Assembly (NCBI GenBank): GCA_030646715.1
Contig: JAUSLJ010000046.1
Span: 1 to 64,000 of the forward strand
DNA: 64,000 bases
From: Agitococcus sp.
Lineage (GTDB): Bacteria > Pseudomonadota > Gammaproteobacteria > Pseudomonadales > Moraxellaceae
Reading direction: 5' to 3'
Shown piece by piece: positions 45,234 through 55,155 of the stretch (its first letter is position 1; each line of letters opens with the position of its first letter). The position numbers and the translations under genes were made by a program. Under the pieces are notes generated by a model. The model searched no databases and was not told the DNA's origin. It was given only the letters and a program-made list of their open reading frames with translations.

Positions 45234-46274
45234 ATGTTCAAACGTCTTTTAGGTTTCCTTTCTACCGATCTTGCTATTGATTTAGGTACGGCTAATACCC
45301 AAATGTTTGTCGCCAAAAAAGGCATTGTCCTTGATGAGCCGACCGTAGTGGCTATTCGCCAAGGGGAAACAGGCCGCAGTGTTGCTGCTATTGGTACTAA
45401 AGCGAAGGAAATGTTAGGTCGTACTCCCGTTGGGTTGAGTGCTATTCGTCCACTCAAAGACGGTGTGATTGCTGACTTAGAAATGACGGAAACCTTGTTA
45501 CTGCATTTTATTCAACAAGCACACATTAAACCTGTGTTTAGACAAAGTTTGCGGGTGTTAGTGACTGTGCCCTGTAAAGCGACTTTATTAGAACGACGTG
45601 CGGTACGTGAAGCTGCCGATGGTGCAGGTGCCAATGAAGTGCGTTTGATTGAGCAACCTATGGCAGCGGCCTTAGGTGCGGGTTTACCCGTTGACCAAGC
45701 GTGTGGTTCGATGGTGATAAACATTGGTGCAGGTACGACCGAAATTGCGGTTGTTTCACTGTTAGGTTGTGTCTATTCTGATTCTATTCGCACAGCGGGC
45801 GATGTCTTTAATGAACGTATTGTCACTCATATACGTCGTCAGCATGGTTGTTTAATTGGCGAAACGACGGCGGAGCATATTAAACAAGAAATTGGTTCGG
45901 CTTTAGTCAGTGAAGATAAAAATACCGAAATGGAAGTGCGGGGTCGTCATTTATCAGCAGGTGCGCCGACAGCGATTAAAATTAATGCGGTAGAAATATC
46001 GCAAGCATTGCAAGAGCCCTTAAAAAATATTATTAATGCTGTTAAAAACGCCTTAGAAGATATGCCTGCGGAGTTGTCTTCTGATATTGCCGAACGGGGC
46101 ATTATGTTGACGGGTGGCGGTGCGTTATTACGCAATTTAGATAAGTTGTTGATTCAGGAAGTCGGTTTGCCCGTTATTATCGCCGACGATCCTACAACTT
46201 GCGTGATTCGTGGTATGGGTCAAGCGTTGTCGTTTTTAGATAATTCGGCTTATGATAGCTTGTTTGTCCATTAA
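45234..46274 (+). CDS. mreB: Rod-shape determining protein MreB
   Basis: ATG 45234 opens [18 protein letters not shown]; upstream codons are not native. The actin-fold ATPase shows [21 protein letters not shown] and [12 protein letters not shown]. Forms filaments at the inner membrane that direct elongation. Overlaps mreC by one base in TAATG. Divergent from gatCAB across a 270-base gap. Confidence 0.97.
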   Translation: MFKRLLGFLSTDLAIDLGTANTQMFVAKKGIVLDEPTVVAIRQGETGRSVAAIGTKAKEMLGRTPVGLSAIRPLKDGVIADLEMTETLLLHFIQQAHIKPVFRQSLRVLVTVPCKATLLERRAVREAADGAGANEVRLIEQPMAAALGAGLPVDQACGSMVINIGAGTTEIAVVSLLGCVYSDSIRTAGDVFNERIVTHIRRQHGCLIGETTAEHIKQEIGSALVSEDKNTEMEVRGRHLSAGAPTAIKINAVEISQALQEPLKNIINAVKNALEDMPAELSSDIAERGIMLTGGGALLRNLDKLLIQEVGLPVIIADDPTTCVIRGMGQALSFLDNSAYDSLFVH

Positions 46275-47179
46275 TGGGTGACTTTGGCTATCGAAGTAAA
46301 AGACGTTTTGACGATATTCCTGCGGGGGGATATCGTTTACTACTCGCGGTATTATGTGCAGGAGCTTTGTCGTTTTTTGATAGTCGCTATCCTGAGCAAT
46401 TTCAAATAGTTAGGCATGAAGGCCAGCAAGTATTAGAACCTATTAATCGACTATTGAGCTACCCTGAGCGTTTTATTGTCGGTATTGGTGATCGATTACG
46501 CAGCCAGAAAGACTTATACGAAGAAAATAAAACTCTCCGCGCTGAGTTATTGCAAACGGCGGTACAACTGCAACAGTTGGCGGAAAGTCGTGCTGAAAAT
46601 ACCCGTTTACGTGCCTTGTTAGACTCAAGTCTTAGCACCAATGACCATATTTTGAACGCTGAAATTATTTCTGTGAATCCTAATCCTAGTCACCAAGTAT
46701 TTACCTTAAATAAAGGTCAGCGTGAAGGCATTAGCATTGGCTTACCCGTGCTGGATGCCAAAGGCGTGATGGGGCAAATTGTTGAGACTACAGATCGTTT
46801 ATCTTCATTGATGTTGATTTCAGATAGTCGCCATTCGATTCCTGTACGTGTTGAACGGACGGGTGATCGGGCGATTTTGACAGGGATGGGTAATAGTACC
46901 AAGTTAAGATTAGATTACGCCCCTGAGTCGGCAGATATTAAAGTAGGTGATGTTTTAGTGACTTCAGGTTTGGGTGATAGTTTTCCCTCAGGTTATTTTG
47001 TTGCTACTATTAGTGAAGTAAAACGTCAACATGGCAGTGAGTTTACCGAAGCCTATGCCAAGCCGCTGGCAGAATTGGATAGTAGTCGTCATGTCATCGT
47101 GTTATTCAGACGTTCTTTACATGATGAGCAACCGATAGTTGCACCGACTAATTCGGAGGCCAGTTATGCGTCTCCCTGA
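46274..47179 (+). CDS. mreC: Rod-shape determining protein MreC
   Basis: A 301-residue protein: N-terminal helix (LLLAVLCAGALSFF), a coiled coil (about 70-115) and a beta-domain region (ISVNPNPSHQVFTLNKGQREGI, GLPV). Links MreB to RodA/PBP2 in the periplasm. The C-terminal tail is Pro/Ser/Ala-rich. Coupled with mreD downstream. Confidence 0.95.
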   Translation: MGDFGYRSKRRFDDIPAGGYRLLLAVLCAGALSFFDSRYPEQFQIVRHEGQQVLEPINRLLSYPERFIVGIGDRLRSQKDLYEENKTLRAELLQTAVQLQQLAESRAENTRLRALLDSSLSTNDHILNAEIISVNPNPSHQVFTLNKGQREGISIGLPVLDAKGVMGQIVETTDRLSSLMLISDSRHSIPVRVERTGDRAILTGMGNSTKLRLDYAPESADIKVGDVLVTSGLGDSFPSGYFVATISEVKRQHGSEFTEAYAKPLAELDSSRHVIVLFRRSLHDEQPIVAPTNSEASYASP

Positions 47180-47639
47180 GCCGATTTGGAGTATCCCTGT
47201 CAGTTTTGTTGTAGGGGCTTTACTTACCATTTATCCGCTACCTGAATTTTTTTCTTATGGCCGACCTGAATGGTTGACCTTGATTTTGATTTTTTGGATT
47301 TTAAATCATCCTACCAAAGTAGGAATTTGGACGGCATTTTTTGTCGGCTTGTTATTAGATTTCCTGATGGATAACACTTTAGGCGTTTACGCTTTATCGT
47401 TAAGTGTGGTTGCTTATTTTGCGCGTTTATCGATTCGTCAAGCTCGTATTTTATCGTTGCCGAAAACCAGTTTTTTAGTTTTAACGTTGGTTGCTATTGG
47501 TTTAGCGATTCGTTTTATGATTTATAGTTTAGTGGGGCAGTCAAATCTTCATTGGCAATATTGGTTACCCGCATTAACCAGTGCTTGTTTTTGGCCATTT
47601 GTATTAATGAGTTTACAGCGTTGGAGGCGTAGTTGTTGA
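47166..47639 (+). CDS. mreD: Rod-shape determining protein MreD
   Basis: ATG 47166 follows GGAGG by 6 bases, overlapping the end of mreC by 14 bases. A 157-residue membrane protein with about five helices, of usual MreD length. Part of the elongasome. Confidence 0.93.
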   Translation: MRLPEPIWSIPVSFVVGALLTIYPLPEFFSYGRPEWLTLILIFWILNHPTKVGIWTAFFVGLLLDFLMDNTLGVYALSLSVVAYFARLSIRQARILSLPKTSFLVLTLVAIGLAIRFMIYSLVGQSNLHWQYWLPALTSACFWPFVLMSLQRWRRSC

Positions 47640-48226
47640 TGAGTGAATTGTTGATAAACCCTGCACTGTTTTTGGCTTCGACTTCACCGCGTCGGCGTGA
47701 ATTATTACAGCAAATCGGTTTGTCGTTTGAAGTGTTGCGCGTGGATGTTGATGAGTCAACTCAAGTCAACGAATCACCAGAAGCTTATGTACAACGCTTA
47801 TCCTTAGCAAAAGCACAAATGGGATTAACACAGTGTCCAAGTCATAGTTTGGTTTTAGCCGCTGATACAACAGTAGTGATAGACAATCATATTATTGGCA
47901 AGCCTGAAAGTTTAGAGCAAGCTATCACTATTTGGCAGTCATTAAGTGGTCGTTGTCACCAAGTGTTAACGGGAGTGACGCTTGCCAATCATTTTCAAAG
48001 CAAAACTATTGTTGTGACAACAGATGTTTATTTTTGCCCCTTATCCTTGCAAGAAATGCAGTCTTATTGGCAAACAGGCGAGCCCCAAGATAAAGCAGGG
48101 GGCTACGGTATTCAAGGCAAAGGCGCATTGTTTGTCGAAAAAATTGATGGCAGTTACAGCAATGTTGTCGGTTTGCCACTCACAGAAACGGCGCAATTAT
48201 TGAGGCTGTTTGGTTATGAGGTTTAA
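47639..48226 (+). CDS. maf: Maf-family nucleotide pyrophosphatase
   Basis: ATG 47639 overlaps the mreD stop (TGATG) and has GGAGG upstream. The 195-residue protein starts with the phosphate-binding ASTSPRRRELL and contains VLAADTTVVID and GGYGIQGKGALFVEKIDG. It hydrolyses non-canonical or modified nucleoside triphosphates. Terminal part of the mre operon. Confidence 0.95.
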   Translation: MSELLINPALFLASTSPRRRELLQQIGLSFEVLRVDVDESTQVNESPEAYVQRLSLAKAQMGLTQCPSHSLVLAADTTVVIDNHIIGKPESLEQAITIWQSLSGRCHQVLTGVTLANHFQSKTIVVTTDVYFCPLSLQEMQSYWQTGEPQDKAGGYGIQGKGALFVEKIDGSYSNVVGLPLTETAQLLRLFGYEV

Positions 48227-48364
48227 TGGTTTCTTATCATTAAAAACCTTAGTTTCCGACTGATTTAGTCTGATATTCATACATCCATTCACTAAAAGTG
48301 CACAATTAAGGCGCGTCTTTGGGTATAGTGTCACGCAACAATTATTTTAATTTTGCTTAACAAT

Positions 48365-49837
48365 ATGTCAGAAGAAATCTTAATAAACGTCACTCCTATG
48401 GAATGCCGCGTTGCTCTTGTCGAAAATGGTACGGTGCAAGAACTATTTGTTGAGCGCACAGCTAAACGTGGTTTAGTCAGTAATATTTACAAAGGCAAAG
48501 TGGTTCGTGTTTTACCAGGGATGCAAGCCGCATTTGTTGAGATTGGCTTGTCACGTACGGCATTTTTGCACGTCAACGATATTATCTTCCCCAAAAAAAT
48601 AGATGCCCATAGCGAACAACCGCTCATCAATGAGTTGTTGCACGAAGGTCAAATGATTACCGTGCAAGTGATGAAAGATATGCTCGGTAGTAAGGGCGCG
48701 CGTTTGACGACAGATTTATCTATTCCTTCGCGCTACTTAGTTTATATGCCTTTTGGCGAGCATATTGGTATTTCTCAACGTATTGAAAGTGAAGCAGAAC
48801 GAGAGCGTTTAAAAATATTAACGCGTCTGATTCGCGATGAACACAGCGACAGTCTAAAAGGTGGTGTCATTGTTCGAACCGCCGCCGAAGGCATTAGCGA
48901 GGAAGAACTGCGCCAAGATATGAGCTACCTCATCAAGCTGTGGCAGCATATCAATGAAAAAAAAATCAAGATACAAACGCCGACGCTAATCTACGAAGAG
49001 CTGCCGTTATATCAACGCATTATTCGTGACTTAGTCATTCAAGATGTCGCCAAAATCTATATCGACTCCCGAGAAACCTTAGGCAAAATTATTGATTTTG
49101 TGCGTGAGTTTGTGCCCAATGCCGAAGATAAACTTGAACATTACCCTGGTGAAAAACCGTTATTTGAATTGTATAACGTCGAAGATGACTTACAAAAAGC
49201 ATTGTCACGTAAAGTATTATTAAAATCAGGTGGTTATTTAATTATTGATCAAACAGAAGCCATGACCACCGTTGATGTAAATACAGGCTCATTTGTCGGC
49301 TCACGCACCTTAGAAGATACCGTTTTTAAAACCAACCTTGAGGCTACTCATGCCATTGCGCGGCAATTACGACTACGCAATTTGGGCGGCATTATTATTA
49401 TTGATTTTATTGATATGCAGGAAGATGAGCATCGCTCACAAGTGCTCAAAGCTTTTGAAAAAATGCTCAGTCGTGACCATGCTAAAACGAAAATTACCCA
49501 AGTGTCCGAGTTGGGTTTAGTGGAGATGACGCGCAAACGAACACGTGAGTCTTTAGAGCATTTGCTGTGTGAAAGCTGCCCAACCTGTCAAGGTCGTGGT
49601 TCAGTAAAAACCGCTGAAACCGTCTGTTATGAAATATTTCGAGAAATTCTTCGTGAGGCGCGTGCTTACGACGCGGCCAATGGATATTTAGTGGTTGCTA
49701 ATCAAAAAGTGATTGATCGCTTATTGTCGGAAGAGTCCGCCTCAGTGGCGGATTTGGAGTTTTTTATTACCAAACCCATTCGTTTTCAGGTGGAAAGTTT
49801 ATATACCCAAGAACAATATGACATTGTGTTGGTGTAA
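48365..49837 (+). CDS. rng: Ribonuclease G
   Basis: ATG 48365 begins MSEEILINVTPMECRVAL; an upstream TTG is less likely. An S1 domain (about 35-120) precedes the catalytic domain, with the metal-ligand pair in MTTVDVNTGSFVG and DFIDMQEDEH, and the zinc-link cysteines CESCPTCQG. At 490 residues it is RNase G sized and lacks the RNase E tail. It processes the 5' end of 16S rRNA and other RNAs. Confidence 0.95.
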   Translation: MSEEILINVTPMECRVALVENGTVQELFVERTAKRGLVSNIYKGKVVRVLPGMQAAFVEIGLSRTAFLHVNDIIFPKKIDAHSEQPLINELLHEGQMITVQVMKDMLGSKGARLTTDLSIPSRYLVYMPFGEHIGISQRIESEAERERLKILTRLIRDEHSDSLKGGVIVRTAAEGISEEELRQDMSYLIKLWQHINEKKIKIQTPTLIYEELPLYQRIIRDLVIQDVAKIYIDSRETLGKIIDFVREFVPNAEDKLEHYPGEKPLFELYNVEDDLQKALSRKVLLKSGGYLIIDQTEAMTTVDVNTGSFVGSRTLEDTVFKTNLEATHAIARQLRLRNLGGIIIIDFIDMQEDEHRSQVLKAFEKMLSRDHAKTKITQVSELGLVEMTRKRTRESLEHLLCESCPTCQGRGSVKTAETVCYEIFREILREARAYDAANGYLVVANQKVIDRLLSEESASVADLEFFITKPIRFQVESLYTQEQYDIVLV

Positions 49838-49840
49838 GAC

Positions 49841-52800
49841 ATGGCTCATGGACGGTTTAACCGTATTACCCTAAAAAAACACGCAAAGATTTGGGCGCGT
49901 CGCTCATTGAAAGTGGTTGTTTATGGTGTTTTGGGGCTAAGCATCATTACCGTTAGTGGTCAGTTGTTATTACCTTTACTTGAGCGATATCAACCCGCAA
50001 TAGAAGATCAAGTATCTAAGGCAATGAGTACTCGGGTGCGCTTTACTCATTTTAAAGCGCATTGGGTGGGGCTAGAGCCTGATATTACTATTGAAGGCCT
50101 TAAAGTCTATCATCCGCAACAAACTAATACCGTCATACTGGAAATCCCTCATATTCATATTGAATTGGCCTTGCTGCAAAGTATTCGCCAATGGGATTGG
50201 CGTTTAGATGCTCAAGTCAGTGGTGTGCAATTAAATGTTGTGCAGCAAGAAACAGGAGCTTGGGCGGTTAAAGAGTTATTGGCTTTAGGAAAAAGCCGTC
50301 TTGACGTACGAGAGCGTTCAATCAATTGGATATTAAAACAAGCGGAATGGCAGTTTAGTGATGTCAGTTTAGCGATTCATCCCTATCAGCAGGCCAGTTT
50401 ATCATTAACGGATGTTCAGTTAACAAACCGCAATCGTGGCCAACGCCATGATTTTCGCTTAACTGCTAATCTTAATCAGCAACCGATTAAATTATTTGCC
50501 GACATCAAGTCAGCCAAAAATCCTTTAGAAATCTCTGCGTGGCAGGGGCGTGTTTACGCCAAAGTTACACCGCAAACGTGGTTGCCTTGGCTAAAAACAC
50601 AGCACCTAGCCAACGATTTAACTGTTGCTAGTTTGACAGTTGGTGGTGAGTTTTGGTTAAAGCTAAGCAATGGAGTTGCTGAACAAGTCATTGCCCAATT
50701 GGATGCGCCCGATGTTTTAGCCACCTATCAAAAGCAGAATTACCACTTACAGCAACTAAAAGGCTTGTTTGCTTGGCAGCAGCAAAAGCCTGAGTTATGG
50801 CAAGTAACAGCCGAGCATTTACAAGGTTTTATCAACCAGCGTGCTATGCCATTAACGACGCTGTCTGTAGCAAAAAAATCGTCATTACTGACGATTGCTG
50901 GTGAAAAAATAAATCTAGAACCGTTAGCGTTGTTGGCACAACAAGCACCTGTGCCCGCAGCATTAAAAAATTGGTTGATACAAGCAAAACCCTCAGGTCA
51001 AATTTCTAACATGGCAGTACAATTGACCGAAAATAATGACGGTACGGCCAACATTCACCAAGTTAGTGCAGTATTTGATCGACTCTCTGCTGTAGCGACA
51101 AACGATTATTCAGGTTTTAAAAATATTAGTGGCTGGTTAAATCATGCTGAACAAGGTGGGGCGGCGGCGATTCATATTGACAATGGCGAGTTAGATTTAC
51201 GGCAAGTTTACCGTGTGCCTACGGCGGTAGAAAGTCTCAATGCAACTTTGCTATGGCAACAAGTGGGTGATGATTGGCACGTCGCTAGTAATAAAATAAC
51301 ACTGAAGAATAGCGATACTCAGGGTCATGCGTTATTGACATTGGCGATACCAAAAAGTGATTTCAGTGCCGCCAAAATGAAACTATTAGCCAGTATTTAT
51401 GATGGTAGGCTTGATAGTGTTTGGCGGTATGTGCCGTGGCCATCCGCAGGCGATGACACGCTGGCATGGTTAAAATCCGCTTTAGTTTCAGGGGAAATAA
51501 CGCGTGGCGATTTTTTATATGACGGTGTCTTAATTGATGCGCCTAATCGGCCGCCAAGTACCATGCAAATGAATTTTGTCGTAAACAATGGTGTACTGGC
51601 TTATGCACCAGAGTGGCCAAAATTGACGCAGTTAAATGCCAATATTGGTCTTTATAATCGCAGCTTGACCATTGAAGCCAATAACAGCCAAGTTTACCAA
51701 ACCATTATTCGTCATGTTAAGGCGGATATTCCTGAGTTAAATTATCCACAGCTTCATATTAATGCTGATTTAGATAGTACAGGTGAAGATATTTTAAGGC
51801 TATTTAAAGAAACACCGTTAAAAAATGACGCTGGGCGAGTTGCTGATTTATTGACAATTAGAGGTGAAGTGGCGGGGTCATTAAATCTAGATATGCCGTT
51901 AGCCAGTAATAGTATTAATGATGATATAAAAATTAATGTCACCGCTGAACTTCCTGGAAATCCCATCATCTTACGCCAAGCCAGTGATTTTGACTTGTGG
52001 TTGAGTGGCAATGTCAATTATCAAACGGGTTTTGGTTTGACTAGCCAACCATTGAGAGGCTTTTTTTTAGGTCAGCCTGTCAGTGTAAAAATGCTCAGTG
52101 TGTTGAATAGTGGTGATGTTGCCGCTGTACAAATCCAAGCGAATGGTCAACTCACTCCCACTAACCTAAAGTCATGGTTAGGTGATTTGACCCAGTCAAT
52201 GGCAGGTGTCACTGAGTATAAAGCGGTATTAACTGTTCCAATTACTAATGAGCCCGTACATTTATCATTAGATTCTGATTTGGTAGGTTGGAGTATCAAC
52301 CTACCAGAACCTTTAGCGAAAAAAAATGAAGCCACACTTTTTCATTTTGAAATGGAGTTAGAGTCAGAGCGTGAGCAAAACGCATACTTTAATTTAGGCT
52401 CACGCTTACAAAGTGTTTTTGCGGTACAAAAAGGTAAAATTACGCGCGGCTTAGTGCAGTTAGGTCAGCAACAAGGTGTAGGTGATATGCCGAAAGAGGG
52501 TTTGTGGGTCAATGGCCATTTATCTTCATTAAACATTGATGACTGGTTACCTTGGCTGAGGCCACAAGCCAGCAATATCCGGTCAAAAAATGTCAGTGCG
52601 GTTTTTCCTGAATTAGAAAGTTTTAATGTTGATGTCGATAAAATGTTTTATATGGGCTACGTCCTGCGCGATGTGCGCTTGGGTCTTGAACCCGAAGATA
52701 ATCAAGCGTGGCGTTTGCAAATTGTCAGTGATGATTTAAGTGGCGAAGCACTTTTTCCTCATAATCCCCAACACGCGATGACGGTGAATTTGCAAACTCT

Positions 52801-53725
52801 AAATTTGCCTTTTGCAACCGATGAACATTATTCATCAAAATCGGCTAAAGCAGTGGATGATTGGGCGATTCCAAAAATGAATATTGCCATAAAGGACTTA
52901 AGTTTAAAGGCATGGCCAAAACTGGCTCATAGTCAAGTAAAGACGCAATTAATCCCGACAAGCAAAGGCATTCGTTTAAATCAAATAGTTGTCAATAATC
53001 CTGCTTTTTCGATTGAAGGAGCAATGGACTGGCAATGGCGGGGGATAGAAAATACCTCATATTCAGGGCAAATTAATATCCCTAATATTGCCAATTTGTT
53101 CTCAGCATTTAATGCCACGCCTGTATTAAATAGCCAACAAGCGGTATCGCAGCTATCTTTACATTGGTTGGGCAATCCCACCGATTTAGGCTTGGGCTCT
53201 TTAAGCGGCCAGTTATTAGTGGATTTAAAAAAAGGGCGGGTACTGAACTTAAACCGTATGGCCAGTATTTCGCGGTTATTGGGCGTGTTGGATAGTGATA
53301 ACTTTAAACGTCGGTTAAAGTTTGATTTTTCTGATATTACCCAAAAAGGATTGGCTTACGACGATATTCATTTTGAGTCTGAAATTGAGCGCGGGATTAT
53401 GAAAAATCAACTGGCATTTCATAGCCCATCAGTGAGTGCTCAAGGTCAAGGGACGGTTAATTTGGTGACGAAAGATATCGAACAGTTTTTTGAGATTTCA
53501 GTTCCGATGAGTAGTGCTGTGCCTTATGCGGCTGCTGTAGTGGCTGGGCCCATTGTGGGTGGTGCTTTAGTGGCGGCAGAAGCCGTGTTTGATAATTCAA
53601 TCACTAAAATGACGACCTTACATTATAAAGTGGCAGGTTCTTGGCAAAATCCAACCGTTGAAAGGATGAAAAATCCTGTGTTACCGTGGCGAAAGTGGTT
53701 TAAAACAAAGAAAAAAGCCCCATGA
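49841..53725 (+). CDS. yhdP: YhdP-family (TIGR02099) AsmA-like envelope protein
   Basis: A 1294-residue protein with one N-terminal membrane helix (about 25-50) and long beta-rich DUF3971-like and AsmA-like regions. Members of this family bridge inner and outer membranes and carry phospholipid to the outer membrane. It begins 3 bases after rng and overlaps the next gene by 4 bases, so the block is co-transcribed. Confidence 0.92.
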   Translation: MAHGRFNRITLKKHAKIWARRSLKVVVYGVLGLSIITVSGQLLLPLLERYQPAIEDQVSKAMSTRVRFTHFKAHWVGLEPDITIEGLKVYHPQQTNTVILEIPHIHIELALLQSIRQWDWRLDAQVSGVQLNVVQQETGAWAVKELLALGKSRLDVRERSINWILKQAEWQFSDVSLAIHPYQQASLSLTDVQLTNRNRGQRHDFRLTANLNQQPIKLFADIKSAKNPLEISAWQGRVYAKVTPQTWLPWLKTQHLANDLTVASLTVGGEFWLKLSNGVAEQVIAQLDAPDVLATYQKQNYHLQQLKGLFAWQQQKPELWQVTAEHLQGFINQRAMPLTTLSVAKKSSLLTIAGEKINLEPLALLAQQAPVPAALKNWLIQAKPSGQISNMAVQLTENNDGTANIHQVSAVFDRLSAVATNDYSGFKNISGWLNHAEQGGAAAIHIDNGELDLRQVYRVPTAVESLNATLLWQQVGDDWHVASNKITLKNSDTQGHALLTLAIPKSDFSAAKMKLLASIYDGRLDSVWRYVPWPSAGDDTLAWLKSALVSGEITRGDFLYDGVLIDAPNRPPSTMQMNFVVNNGVLAYAPEWPKLTQLNANIGLYNRSLTIEANNSQVYQTIIRHVKADIPELNYPQLHINADLDSTGEDILRLFKETPLKNDAGRVADLLTIRGEVAGSLNLDMPLASNSINDDIKINVTAELPGNPIILRQASDFDLWLSGNVNYQTGFGLTSQPLRGFFLGQPVSVKMLSVLNSGDVAAVQIQANGQLTPTNLKSWLGDLTQSMAGVTEYKAVLTVPITNEPVHLSLDSDLVGWSINLPEPLAKKNEATLFHFEMELESEREQNAYFNLGSRLQSVFAVQKGKITRGLVQLGQQQGVGDMPKEGLWVNGHLSSLNIDDWLPWLRPQASNIRSKNVSAVFPELESFNVDVDKMFYMGYVLRDVRLGLEPEDNQAWRLQIVSDDLSGEALFPHNPQHAMTVNLQTLNLPFATDEHYSSKSAKAVDDWAIPKMNIAIKDLSLKAWPKLAHSQVKTQLIPTSKGIRLNQIVVNNPAFSIEGAMDWQWRGIENTSYSGQINIPNIANLFSAFNATPVLNSQQAVSQLSLHWLGNPTDLGLGSLSGQLLVDLKKGRVLNLNRMASISRLLGVLDSDNFKRRLKFDFSDITQKGLAYDDIHFESEIERGIMKNQLAFHSPSVSAQGQGTVNLVTKDIEQFFEISVPMSSAVPYAAAVVAGPIVGGALVAAEAVFDNSITKMTTLHYKVAGSWQNPTVERMKNPVLPWRKWFKTKKKAP

Positions 53726-54546
53726 AAACAAAATTAGCGGCGATTCAACTGCAAAGCAAAGATGATTTACAAGCTAACTTAGATCATTGCGCTTTGCTTT
53801 TAGCAGAAGCAGCAAAAGAAAACGTCAAATTAGCGGTACTACCCGAAAATTTTGCGATGTTTGCTGCAGGCGCACAATTAGCCACAGCGAAGCAACTGCC
53901 TAAAATTCTCACATGGTTGTCTGAACAAGCTCGGTTGCATCAATTGTGGATTGTCGCAGGCAGCGTGCCATGTTTAGAACGCAAAAATGGTGAAATGGTG
54001 CCAGATGGTAAAGTACGCGCCAGTTGTTTTGTTTATAATGATCAAGGTCAGCAAGTGGGTCGTTACGATAAAATACATTTGTTTGATGTCACCGTTGCTG
54101 ATAAACAAGCACAGTACCAAGAGTCCGCTACGTTTGAAGCAGGCGACGAGGTTGTTGTCATCAAAACGCCTTTTGCGAATATTGGTTTAACGATTTGTTA
54201 TGATTTGCGCTTTCCGCAATTGTTTCAAGCGTTACGTGACCAAGGTGCAGATATTATTGTGGTGCCAGCGGCATTTACCGCCTTGACGGGCAAAGCGCAT
54301 TGGCAAGTATTGTTACAAGCGCGGGCAATAGAAAGCCAATGTTTTATCGTGGGTGCAGGGCAAAGTGGTCAACATAGTGCGACACGGACAACATGGGGAC
54401 ATAGCCAGTTGATTAATGCGTGGGGCGAAATTTTGGCCGAACAATACCAAGAAGGTGAAGGAGTAGTCATCGCTGAGTACGATAGTGACGAACAAATGCG
54501 CATTCGTCAGCAAATGCCGCTTTTGAGCCATAGACGACTATCCTAA
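53722..54546 (+). CDS. Carbon-nitrogen hydrolase of the nitrilase (Nit) family
   Basis: A 274-residue enzyme with the Glu-Lys-Cys catalytic set: Glu42 in LPENF, Lys117 in RYDKIHLFD and Cys159 in CYDLRFPQLF. The nearest functional relatives are deaminated-glutathione amidases and Nit proteins. The start overlaps yhdP by 4 bases (ATGA). Confidence 0.9.
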   Translation: MKTKLAAIQLQSKDDLQANLDHCALLLAEAAKENVKLAVLPENFAMFAAGAQLATAKQLPKILTWLSEQARLHQLWIVAGSVPCLERKNGEMVPDGKVRASCFVYNDQGQQVGRYDKIHLFDVTVADKQAQYQESATFEAGDEVVVIKTPFANIGLTICYDLRFPQLFQALRDQGADIIVVPAAFTALTGKAHWQVLLQARAIESQCFIVGAGQSGQHSATRTTWGHSQLINAWGEILAEQYQEGEGVVIAEYDSDEQMRIRQQMPLLSHRRLS

Positions 54547-54615
54547 AAAGGCAAGCTGTCGTAAGATGAGCGGAAGTATTATTAGGTCTTGTAAGACCAA
54601 GAATGGAGAGCCGTA

Positions 54616-55080
54616 ATGAGCGAGAGCTTAGCAGACTATTTAGGACAAGTGCCCATTTTTTCGAATCTCACTTTGCCCGAACTGCAAACTATCGAAAAGT
54701 ATATGTTCTTTAATAAAGTAGAATTAGGTGAGTTTGTTTTTAAAGAAGGTGAAAAAGGCGACTATGTTTGCTTTGTCATGCATGGTGCTTTGGATGTCAT
54801 AAAACTTAATCAACACGCTCAGCCTGTCGTCATTACTACTTTAGCCAAAGGCAGTTCAATTGGTGAAATGGCATTGATTGATAAACTGACGCGTTCGGCA
54901 TCGGTACGTGCTTGTACCACTTCAGGTTTAATTGTGTTGACGCGCAAAGGCTTTGAAATGATTTTGAAGTTACATCCTGAAATTGGTATTAAAATTCTTA
55001 AAGGTATTTCTTCATTGCTAAGTATTAACTTACGCAAAACTTCCGATAAATTAGCCGAGTTTATGCCGCCTTTGGCTTAA
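54616..55080 (+). CDS. Cyclic nucleotide-binding domain protein
   Basis: A 154-residue stand-alone cNMP-binding domain with GEKGDYVCFVMHGALDV and the phosphate-binding cassette SIGEMALIDKLTRSASVRA, which has the Glu and Arg of CRP-type cassettes. No DNA-binding helix follows, so it is not a CRP-type regulator. It may sense a cyclic nucleotide and act through a partner. GGAG before ATG. Confidence 0.88.
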   Translation: MSESLADYLGQVPIFSNLTLPELQTIEKYMFFNKVELGEFVFKEGEKGDYVCFVMHGALDVIKLNQHAQPVVITTLAKGSSIGEMALIDKLTRSASVRACTTSGLIVLTRKGFEMILKLHPEIGIKILKGISSLLSINLRKTSDKLAEFMPPLA

Positions 55081-55099
55081 TTTTGGCGGTGCAGTTAGC

Positions 55100-55126
55100 A
55101 AAAAGGGCGAGCATATCGCCCTTTTT
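55100..55126 (+). terminator. Rho-independent terminator after the cNMP-binding gene
   Basis: AAAAAGGGCGA pairs with TCGCCCTTTTTT over GCATA, with T-tract following. Confidence 0.9.
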
Positions 55127-55155
55127 TATTGTTGTAATTTTTAGGCGAAAATCTC